Below, one piece after another: positions 15,270 through 21,444 of a stretch of DNA of 23,112 nt. The stretch is taken from contig JBMYRC010000061.1 in the NCBI GenBank assembly GCA_049601975.1, positions 1 to 23,112 on the forward strand, written 5' to 3'. Under the pieces are notes generated by a model. That model was not told where the DNA came from. It saw only the letters and a list, made by a program, of their open reading frames with translations, and did not search any database. Made by a program: the position numbers and the translations under genes. The DNA comes from UBA6544 sp049601975. GTDB taxonomy: Bacteria; Pseudomonadota; Alphaproteobacteria; UBA8366. Numbering within the stretch: the first letter of the stretch is position 1; each line of letters starts with the position of its first letter.

Positions 15270-16130
15270 ATGGCGAAAGTAGCATTCATCGGTCTGGGCG
15301 TTATAGGATACCCGATGGCCGGTCATCTGAGTAATGGCGGTCACTAGGTCACAGTATATAATCGGACCGCCGCCAAAGCTGCGAAATGGGCGGAGTAGTT
15401 TGGTGGCAAGACGGCGAAAACCCCGCGCGATGCAGCCAAAGGTAAAGATATTGGCTTCGTCTGTGTCGGAAATGACGACGACTTACGTAGCGTCGTGCTT
15501 GGTGACAAAGGCGTGCTTGCGAGCATGCGTCGGGAGGAAAATTCTGGTCGACAACACCACCGCGTCCGCGAATGTCGCACGCGAGCTCAACAGTATCGCT
15601 CGCAAAGCAGGTGTCGGCTTCATCGATGCTCCTGTTTCCGGCGGTCAAGCCGGTGCGGAGATTGGGGCGCTAACGGAGATGTGCGGCGTTAGCAAGACCC
15701 ACTTCATCCGGTCATCGATCGTTATGCCCGGCAAGTGACGTTGATCAGAGGGCGCGGTTCCGGGCAGTTGACCAAGATGGTCAATCTAGTTTGTATCGCC
15801 GGTCTCGTTCAGGGCCTTTAGTAAGGTGTCAATTTCGGCATTAAAGCCGGATTGGACATGGAAAAGATGATCGACACGATTTTCAAAGGTGTGGCCGGAT
15901 CGTGGCAAATGGAAAACTGAGCCGCGACCATGGTTCAAGGTGAGTTCGATTTTGGATTTGTGGTCGATTGGATGCGCAAGGTTTTGGGTATTTGTTTCGA
16001 GGAAGCGAACTCTAATGGTACTCGTCTTCCGAACACTGCTCTTGTCGACCAATTCTATTCGACGGTTCAAGCACGCGGCGGCAAGCGCTGGGATACTTCG
16101 GCACTGATACATCTTTTGATGAACAACTAA
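15270..16130 (+). pseudogene. Dead 3-hydroxyisobutyrate dehydrogenase-family gene
   Basis: Translation in pieces recovers a full-length beta-hydroxyacid dehydrogenase: KVAFIGLGVIGYPMAGHL (the dinucleotide-binding start), then VTVYNRTAAKAAKW, GKDIGFVCVGNDDDLRSVVL, ILVDNTTASANVARELN, FIDAPVSGGQAGAE (the substrate motif), GRGSGQLTKMVN with the catalytic-region lysine, and a C terminus ending TSALIHLLMNN. In-frame stops interrupt it at 15345 (TAG), 15396 (TAG), 15819 (TAG), 15822 (TAA) and 15918 (TGA). The frame shifts near 15529-15541 and returns near 15700-15711. Several stops are consistent with single C-to-T changes. GGGAGA before ATG 15270 is a relic ribosome-binding site; ATG 15255 is an alternative start. 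The living enzyme would have reduced or oxidised a small beta-hydroxyacid with NAD(P); the substrate is unknown. Confidence 0.9.
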
Positions 16131-16146
16131 CGCTCTGTCGCCCCGA

Positions 16147-16941
16147 CTATTGGGTGCCTCGTTCTTTGAGTTTTGCGGCGCCCCAGGCGTCTTCGAGTTC
16201 GGGGAGGGAAGCCGTCTGGACCGTTTTTCCGGTCTCCACGACTTCTACTTCCATGGCTTTGAAACGGCGTTGAAATTTAAGGTTAGCCCGACGTAAGGCT
16301 TCTTCCGGATCGACACGAAGGTGGCGCGCGAGATTCGCCGACGCGAAGAGAAAATCACCCATCTCCTCGGCCACATGACCTTGATTGTCGGACGCGGGTG
16401 ATTGGACGGCTTCTTTCAGCTCATCCAGTTCCTCCTGCATTTTATCCAAAACACCCTGGGCTTCAGGCCAGTCAAACCCCATGCGGGCTGCGCGTTTTCC
16501 AATTTTCGCCGCCCGCATCAGCGCCGGTAGGCCGACGGCGACATCAATTTCATGGGTATCGGCATTCTTGCGTTCCGCCGCCTTGATCGACTCCCAGTTC
16601 TCAGTTTGCTCATCGGCTGATGCAACCTTCATGTCCCCGAAGACGTGGGGATGACGGAGGAGCATCTTCTCGCAAATAGCTTCTATGACATCAGCGAATG
16701 CAAAATGTTCACTTTCTTCCGCCATGCGTGCGTGAAAGACCACCTGAAGTAATAAATCCCCCAATTCGTCTCGTAGGCCGCTCATGTCGCGCCGGTCAAT
16801 GGCGTCGACGACCTCATAGGCCTCCTCGATCGTATAGGGCGCAATCGTCTCAAAGGTTTGTTCCACATCCCAGGGGCAGCCGTCCTCGGGTTCCCGCAAT
16901 CGCGCCATGATATCGAGTAACCGGTCGATGTTGTGCCGCAT
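16147..16941 (-). CDS. mazG: Nucleoside triphosphate pyrophosphohydrolase MazG
   Basis: A 264-residue all-alpha enzyme that hydrolyses nucleoside triphosphates to monophosphates, cleaning the nucleotide pool and, in E. coli, lowering ppGpp under starvation. Two tandem MazG domains are visible: the first has CPWD near 22-25 and the metal motif with Glu39, Glu40, Glu43, Glu59 and Asp62 in TIEEAYEVVDAI and RDELGDLLLQVVFHAR; the second has EELDELKEAV and HVAEEMGDFLFASANLARHL. ATG 16941 is preferred because GAGGA ends nine bases upstream; ATG 16950 (three more residues) would touch that GAGGA directly. It is convergent with the pseudogene before it and divergent from the 17072 pseudogene. Confidence 0.94.
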   Translation of the reverse strand: MRHNIDRLLDIMARLREPEDGCPWDVEQTFETIAPYTIEEAYEVVDAIDRRDMSGLRDELGDLLLQVVFHARMAEESEHFAFADVIEAICEKMLLRHPHVFGDMKVASADEQTENWESIKAAERKNADTHEIDVAVGLPALMRAAKIGKRAARMGFDWPEAQGVLDKMQEELDELKEAVQSPASDNQGHVAEEMGDFLFASANLARHLRVDPEEALRRANLKFQRRFKAMEVEVVETGKTVQTASLPELEDAWGAAKLKERGTQ

Positions 16942-17013
16942 GTCGCGCATTCCTCATGTCGTGCGAATTCAGCGCGAAATTAGCAATAGGCCGTGACAGT
17001 GCAAGGTCCATTT

Positions 17014-17056
17014 CAATTCTGATGAATTGGAATATCTACTAAGTAGATACTTAATG
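17014..17056 (+). promoter_or_regulatory. Promoter with two adjacent perfect inverted repeats (candidate operator)
   Basis: CAATTC at 17014-17019 pairs with GAATTG at 17024-17029. Three bases on, TATCTACTAAGTAGATA at 17033-17049 is a perfect 7-3-7 inverted repeat. TTGGAA at 17027-17032 and CTTAAT at 17050-17055 make a -35/-10 pair with a 17-base spacer that the second repeat fills exactly. A ribosome-binding site AGGAG at 17061-17065 and the ATG at 17072 follow. The arrangement is that of a repressor site which blocks polymerase. It controls the small pseudogene and probably the decarboxylase pair. The regulator is unknown. Confidence 0.5.
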
Positions 17057-17071
17057 TTTTAGGAGCGACGC

Positions 17072-17337
17072 ATGGCGACCGCAAAGGCTCAACGACGTTG
17101 GCGCACGAAAACCGATACGTGAAAACGCAACTCAACGTCATGGCGCCGTAATTGGTGTACAAACATCTTGCCGATATCGGTAATGGCATTAGCTTGAGAG
17201 GGAAGGGCGAAGCCGTCGGTTTTGCCTCGTTGATAACCAAGGGCCTCATTCAATTCTCGGAACACAATGCAGAGGCGCGAAGATTTCTTGAAATCTTTGC
17301 CCAAAACTACGAACGTGACCGTGAATTGTACTCATGA
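17072..17337 (+). pseudogene. Dead small gene, ribbon-helix-helix-like
   Basis: Reassembled from two frames, it would encode about 89 residues: MATAKAQRRWRTK, then NRYVKTQLNVMAP, a stop at 17149 (TAA), and LVYKHLADIGNGISLRGKGE continuing to a charged C terminus ending NYERDRELYS. A single base appears to be missing at 17108-17110. The basic N terminus, the short strand-like KTQLNVM and the RGKGEAVGFASLITKGLI helix suggest a small DNA-binding protein of ribbon-helix-helix type, but I do not recognise a named family and this reading is inference. AGGAG precedes the ATG. Its stop lies ten bases before the ATG of the decarboxylase alpha subunit, so the two were probably one operon, and the protein may have been the regulator acting at the palindromes upstream. 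Confidence 0.65.
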
Positions 17338-17346
17338 TTGAACGAT

Positions 17347-17886
17347 ATGAAAGAAAACACAAAAAATTGGCGCTCTGATATCTATGATGTCCTGCGCGAG
17401 CAAAACATCGAACAAGTTTGTTATGTCCCGGATGCGGGTCACGCAGCCTTAATCCGCGATTGCGAAGCGGACAACAAGATTAACGTCATTGGTCTTACCA
17501 CCGAAGAGGACGGCGTTGGCGTCCTGACGGGCGCGTGGCTCGGCGGACAGCGCGGCGTCATGCTGATGCAAAGCAGCGGTGTCGGTAATACGATTAATGC
17601 TTTGGCGATGCCAAATGTGTGCCGCGTTCCTTTTGTCACCATCGTCTCGATGCGGGGCGAGTGGGGCGAGTTCGTCCCCTGGCAGGTCCCTATGGGGAAG
17701 GCGACTCCCGATGTATTCGAGGCGATGGGTGTCACGGTATATCGCGCCGACCATCCGGAAGAAGTCCGCGAGACGATAACCGCTGCCATGCGGATGGCCT
17801 TTGACGGCAATCAGCAGGTGGCAGTGTTGCTATCTCAAAAACTAATCGGCACCAAGAATTTCCGCGAAAAGCAGAGGACGCTATGA
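17347..17886 (+). CDS. Thiamine-diphosphate decarboxylase alpha subunit (ComD-like)
   Basis: A 179-residue protein matching the thiamine-pyrimidine-binding half of two-subunit decarboxylases such as sulfopyruvate decarboxylase ComD and of phosphonopyruvate decarboxylase. The family marks are YVPDAGHAALI at 26-36, LTTEEDGVGVLTGAWLGG at 50-67 with the cofactor-activating glutamate at 53 or 54, LMQSSGVGNTINAL at 73-86 and SMRGEWGEF at 101-109. The frame opens at a TTG at 17338; ATG 17347 is chosen, though neither has a clear ribosome-binding site. Its stop overlaps the beta subunit start as ATGA, so equimolar translation is likely. The substrate is probably a 3-carbon 2-oxo acid with an anionic group (sulfopyruvate or phosphonopyruvate), but it cannot be decided here. 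Confidence 0.8.
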   Translation: MKENTKNWRSDIYDVLREQNIEQVCYVPDAGHAALIRDCEADNKINVIGLTTEEDGVGVLTGAWLGGQRGVMLMQSSGVGNTINALAMPNVCRVPFVTIVSMRGEWGEFVPWQVPMGKATPDVFEAMGVTVYRADHPEEVRETITAAMRMAFDGNQQVAVLLSQKLIGTKNFREKQRTL

Positions 17887-18488
17887 CCGGCACACTAAAG
17901 CGCGGCGAGTTAATCACCGACATTTTAGGCGACCGTCCAGAGGATCTACTTGTGGTCACAGGGCTTGGGTCGAGCACGTATGACGTCGCGGAACTTGGCG
18001 ACAGTCCACAGAATTTCTATCTGTGGGGCGCCATGGGACAGTCGGTGCCGGTCGGCCTTGGCATTGCGGTCGCACAGCCGGAAAAGCGCGTGCTTATTGT
18101 CACCGGAGACGGTGAATTACTGATGGGTCTCACTGGTCTCTCGGTTGCGGGCAACGCGCCCGCCCGCAATGTAGCTATTTTGGTGATGGATAACGGCCAT
18201 TATTCCGAGACAGGCGGCCAACCAACCCACACCTCCGGGCAGACTAATTTGGCCGGCATTGCGGATCAGTGTGGATTTTGCAAGACTCGGGAAATCACCG
18301 AAATGTCCGAACTGGCCGAGGCGAAACGCCTTTTGCTGGAAGAGGAGGGGCCCGTCATGGTGGTCGCTAAAGTGGCGCTGCGCACATACGGTAAACTCAC
18401 CGAACCGCAATCCCGCATCGGCCATTATATGGCAGCTCGCTTTCGCATGGCTGTAACGGGCAGGGGTGAGGCGGCGTTGGATACATAG
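17883..18488 (+). CDS. Thiamine-diphosphate decarboxylase beta subunit (ComE-like)
   Basis: A 201-residue partner of the preceding gene, matching the diphosphate-binding half of thiamine-diphosphate enzymes. The cofactor motif is complete: GDGELLMGLTGLSVAG starting at 75 and closing with MDNGHYSETGG at 102-112, where Asn104 would bind metal. Upstream, FYLWGAMGQSVPVGLGIAVA at 45-64 is the usual glycine-rich core. The ribosome-binding site AGAGGA lies inside the alpha coding region. About 30 residues beyond the core (GKLTEPQSRIGHYMAARFRM) resemble the end of ComE-type proteins. Both subunits are intact although both flanking genes on this strand are dead, which suggests they are still under selection or only recently released from it. 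No sulfonate or phosphonate genes are visible nearby to name the substrate. Confidence 0.8.
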   Translation: MTGTLKRGELITDILGDRPEDLLVVTGLGSSTYDVAELGDSPQNFYLWGAMGQSVPVGLGIAVAQPEKRVLIVTGDGELLMGLTGLSVAGNAPARNVAILVMDNGHYSETGGQPTHTSGQTNLAGIADQCGFCKTREITEMSELAEAKRLLLEEEGPVMVVAKVALRTYGKLTEPQSRIGHYMAARFRMAVTGRGEAALDT

Positions 18489-19107
18489 AGCGCCTGTAAA
18501 GTTTGAAGTTTTCGCCGCCAGAACAATTGATCGGAGTTCTCGAGAAATTGAATGCTAATATTTGAACGTATTCTTACTTCAATATGGTAAGGCGTCTCCA
18601 AATGATAGTTCGCTGCATCGGGTACCGTAAATACTTAGATAAGGTCTAACAGTGATATAAATTCATCCGAAACTTCAGAATGAAGACTCACCTGGGTTGT
18701 GTTGCCATTGCAATATTAAACCTGGCACACACTTCCTGAAGGTTAGAACCATGTATTAATCTCAATTGGATGTTATTGATCTCAATGATGACCTGAGTGG
18801 ACTACAATCAGCACAATTTTTTATTGAGCAGATTGAGAAGCGCATAGAGCAATAAGAATTAGAAGTATCTATCAAATACGATTTCGATGTCTGGGCGGAG
18901 GCAGCATGTACATTTGCTTCTGATTTAGACGTATCAAGATCCGTAGACCCCAAACACAATAATTTTGACGGATTTTGGGTCGAAGTTCGAGAACGTCACG
19001 TAAGGTCAAAATTGAGTCCCGTTCGAGGTTGTTATCGTTCTTTGTGACGCTAAGGAAATTTACTTCGATTGGCGTATGGAGGGTCCCGCTCCATCCCATC
19101 GGATGCC
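18489..19107 (+). other. Low-content region, possible gene remnant from 18751
   Basis: No convincing gene. The base composition is richer in A+T than the flanks. One frame starting ATG 18751 (after AGGTTAG) has coding-like stretches at 18760-18852 and 18856-19044, broken by TAA at 18757 and 18853 and closed by TGA 19045 and TAA 19051; a stretch such as KYDFDVWAEAACTFASDLDV looks protein-like, and the two early stops are each one base from CAA. The stop frequency is not far from chance, so a dead gene is only possible. Short inverted repeats (TTCTCGAGAA at 18537-18546; CTTCA/TGAAG at 18673-18685) are weak. No RNA gene or terminator was recognised. Confidence 0.3.
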
Positions 19108-19245
19108 GTGAGCCGATCTAACCGGGTGCGCGAAAGCCAAGTACGTAGAGAAGAAGAAAAGCTTCTCCGGCGAGCGGAAATTGGATTGAAAGTAAATGCA
19201 ATGATCGAACGGGTTTTGGCCCTTAGGTCCAAGGATGTGGAATGA
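19108..19245 (+). CDS. Possible 45-residue protein coupled to the XRE regulator
   Basis: From GTG 19108 a frame runs 45 codons to a TGA that overlaps the next ATG as ATGA. The product is highly charged: SRSNRVRESQVRREEEKLL, then RRAEIGLKVNAMIERVLALR, which would form one amphipathic helix. The stop overlap is the kind seen in translationally coupled genes. There is no convincing ribosome-binding site, and the same frame is open back to 19054, so it may be the tail of a decayed longer gene rather than a living one. I do not recognise a family. Confidence 0.3.
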   Translation: MSRSNRVRESQVRREEEKLLRRAEIGLKVNAMIERVLALRSKDVE

Positions 19246-19667
19246 ATCAGGCACAAAAAATCGAAAGTCAGGACAGCGAAGCTGAAGTAGATCAACACGT
19301 CGGTGAGCAACTACGTGCTCGACGCGTTGAGTTGGGGATGTCTCAGACGGTGGTTGCGAACAAGCTCGGTCTTACGTTTCAGCAGGTCCAAAAATACGAA
19401 CGTGGTTACAATCGGGTGAGCGCATCTCGGTTATATGACCTGACGGAAATACTCGACGTCGACATCGCATTTTTCTTTCAAGGTTTCCGGGATAGGGAAA
19501 TTCCCGAGTCACCGGATGCTTGGACGTCTGATGTTTGGGAGTTGATTGAAGTCTTTAATCAATTTCCTGAAAAGATTCGAATGTCTCTTAGGCTCTTACT
19601 CAAAAGCATTCCGCCGAATCTAGACGAAGACGTCGAAGAAGCCCTTGTCTCTTCAGCGCAAGAGTAA
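19242..19667 (+). CDS. XRE-family transcription regulator, PraR-like
   Basis: A 141-residue regulator. The helix-turn-helix occupies about 20-76: VGEQLRARRVELGMSQ, then ANKLGLTFQQVQKYERGYNR with the recognition helix, then VSASRLYDLTEILDVDIAFFF. This LTFQQVQKYERG signature marks a group common in alphaproteobacteria that includes PraR of rhizobia, a regulator of surface and quorum-related genes. The C-terminal half (85-141) is acidic and probably mediates dimerisation or ligand sensing. AAGGA precedes the ATG by a normal distance. The target genes are unknown. It is convergent with the metallo-hydrolase gene and could act on itself or on the neighbouring unit. Confidence 0.85.
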   Translation: MNQAQKIESQDSEAEVDQHVGEQLRARRVELGMSQTVVANKLGLTFQQVQKYERGYNRVSASRLYDLTEILDVDIAFFFQGFRDREIPESPDAWTSDVWELIEVFNQFPEKIRMSLRLLLKSIPPNLDEDVEEALVSSAQE

Positions 19668-19878
19668 GACGCTTGCCACAGACCGTGATGCGCTCGTTCG
19701 GATTAGGGATTGCAGCGTAGCCTTCCTATAGAGCCTATGAGCGCGACGGGAACGATTTGGTTGGGAGTAGGTGCAAGATGACTCATCGATGTCCCATTCG
19801 CTAGCGTTGCTGCTGAGATGCATTATGAGGGCAAACCCATATCGAAAGTCGCATAATGTATATTATGGGAAATAAATA
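19668..19878. other. Convergent intergenic region
   Basis: Between the stops of the XRE regulator and the metallo-hydrolase there are 211 bases with no supported gene. CATAAT at 19852-19857 pairs with ATTATG at 19862-19867 around a four-base centre, in an AT-rich stretch that ends at the hydrolase stop. It could form a weak shared stop for transcription, but there is no T run of the usual kind. Confidence 0.35.
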
Positions 19879-20652
19879 TTATACCTCTATGACCATTCCA
19901 TCATAGGCCGGAACAACGCAATTCGGTAACTTTGAACTTAAGTCATCATAATCAAGCATATGATTCATATGGGTTATATAGGCCCGCTCCGGTCTTACTC
20001 TGTCGATCCAACCCAAAACGGTCTCCAAATTAGCATGGGTCGGATGCGGATCTTCGCGTAGACATCCGACAAACCAAACCTCAATCCCCGCCAAGAGCTC
20101 GAAGGCCGTGTCGTCGAGCCTGACCACGTCGGTAGAATACGCCACATTGCCAAACCGCAGCCCTAGGGTCTTGGAAAAGCCGTGATCTTGCTCATACGGT
20201 AAAAAGTCAATGTCGCCGGCCTGAAATGCACTCTCGCCGATTTCCTGCCATTGCAGTACCGGTCGATTAAAGAACCCATGATCCGGAATTTCGAATGGTG
20301 CGAATGCGTAGCCGAACCGCCGCACCATTTCTTCATGGCTCACAGCGTCGCTATAGGCTGCAAGTCCACGGCCCATGTACTGATTAACCCAGCGCAGATC
20401 GTCAATCCCATGACAGTGATCCGCATGGGCATGGGTAAAGATGACGCCATCTAGATGGGATACATCAGCATCAAGTAGTTGAGACCGGCAATCCGGTGAC
20501 GCGTCTATCAATACGCGCGTAGTGGCGCTTTCAACGAGTATAGAGGCTCTCCGGCGCCGGTTGCGTGGGTTAGTCGGGTCGCATTTACCCCAAACCGGGC
20601 CAACCATCGGTACACCGCCCGAAGCGCCACTGCCGAGTACCGTAACTTTCAT
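19879..20652 (-). CDS. PhnP-like metallo-beta-lactamase-fold phosphodiesterase
   Basis: A 257-residue metallo-hydrolase. It opens with KVTVLGSGASGGVP and has the two-metal motif THAHADHCHGIDD at 73-85 (His74, His76, Asp78, His79), a YSTDVVRL segment carrying the bridging aspartate, and a late histidine in PHPTHANLE and YITHMNH. The GKCDPTNPRNRRRRAS at 22-37 is typical of the PhnP-like group, whose named member is phosphoribosyl 1,2-cyclic phosphate phosphodiesterase. A phosphonate pathway is not visible here, so a broader cyclic-phosphodiester or RNA-related role is as likely. The ATG overlaps the tatD stop as ATGA. The metG-tatD-hydrolase order is widespread in alphaproteobacteria. Confidence 0.88.
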   Translation of the reverse strand: MKVTVLGSGASGGVPMVGPVWGKCDPTNPRNRRRRASILVESATTRVLIDASPDCRSQLLDADVSHLDGVIFTHAHADHCHGIDDLRWVNQYMGRGLAAYSDAVSHEEMVRRFGYAFAPFEIPDHGFFNRPVLQWQEIGESAFQAGDIDFLPYEQDHGFSKTLGLRFGNVAYSTDVVRLDDTAFELLAGIEVWFVGCLREDPHPTHANLETVLGWIDRVRPERAYITHMNHMLDYDDLSSKLPNCVVPAYDGMVIEV

Positions 20653-21437
20653 ACGGGTTTCGGGCGCTCCGCCCGAGAAAATAAGCGAAAGAAATTATCA
20701 GTCGTGACAGTGGCAATGGCCTCTGGGGTCTCGTCCATGAGGTCGGCCATTTTAGCCGCTGTATGAGCGACGAACGCAGGTTCGTTTCTTTTCCCGCGCT
20801 TGGGCACAGGGGCAAGATAAGGCGCATCCGTTTCGACCAGTAAGCGGTCCGCCGGCAACCGCGCGACTGTCTGCTGCAGTTCCTTGGCACTCTTAAAGGT
20901 CAGGATACCGGCGATGGAAATGTAAAGTCCCATTTCAATTGATTTATCAGCCACTTCGGGCGAAGAGCTATAACAATGTATGAGTCCGGGATAGGCGCCC
21001 TTTCGATGTTCCTCGGACAATATCTCGATGGTGTCTTCATCGGCGTCACGGGTATGCACAATCAGCGGTAACCCGGTCGCGCGTGCGGCAGCGATATGCG
21101 CCCGAAAGCTGCGTTTTTGCGACTCTCGGGGACTGTGCTCATAGAAATAGTCGAGCCCGGTCTCGCCGATCCCGATGACCTTTGGGTGTGCCGCTAACTT
21201 GATGAGCTGTTCCGTTGAGATTTCTGGCTCCGTGGCCGCTACGTGAGGATGAATACCAACCGTACACCACACATTATCAAAACGTTCGGCAAGGCCACGC
21301 ACGATATCGAACTCAGTGATTTTGGTACAGATCGTTACCATCGTGCCGACATCCGCGGCCTTGGCGCGCGCGACCGCTTCTTCCAAATCGCCATCGCGGG
21401 CCAAATAATCCAAATGGCAATGACTATCGACGAGCAC
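20649..21437 (-). CDS. tatD: TatD-family metal-dependent hydrolase
   Basis: A 262-residue TIM-barrel nuclease-type hydrolase. From the GTG start the metal ligands are His6 and His8 (DSHCHLDYL), Glu92 (GIGETGLDYFYE), His128 (IVHTRDADEDT), His154 (IHCYSSS) and Asp204 (VETDAPYLAP), all present. Relatives are 3'-5' exonucleases or D-aminoacyl-tRNA deacylases; the role in this organism is not certain. The frame is open to 21581, but that part shadows metG. GTG 21437 is chosen because it gives the normal family N terminus and follows GAGGGG; it starts seven bases after the metG stop. Translation continues into the hydrolase gene through an ATGA overlap. Confidence 0.92.
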   Translation of the reverse strand: MLVDSHCHLDYLARDGDLEEAVARAKAADVGTMVTICTKITEFDIVRGLAERFDNVWCTVGIHPHVAATEPEISTEQLIKLAAHPKVIGIGETGLDYFYEHSPRESQKRSFRAHIAAARATGLPLIVHTRDADEDTIEILSEEHRKGAYPGLIHCYSSSPEVADKSIEMGLYISIAGILTFKSAKELQQTVARLPADRLLVETDAPYLAPVPKRGKRNEPAFVAHTAAKMADLMDETPEAIATVTTDNFFRLFSRAERPKPV

Positions 21438-21444
21438 GACGCCC

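Noticed and set aside
15270..16130. Reassigned stop codons instead of a pseudogene
   Set aside because: TAG, TAA and TGA all interrupt the same gene, two frameshifts are also present, and all three codons act as normal stops elsewhere in the window.
18117..18425. Minus-strand reading frame over the decarboxylase beta subunit
   Set aside because: The plus strand carries a complete thiamine-diphosphate motif; the antisense frame has no recognisable features.
19050..19310. Minus-strand frame with a hydrophobic N terminus over the XRE regulator start
   Set aside because: It overlaps the well-supported helix-turn-helix gene and its later part is serine/arginine-rich shadow.
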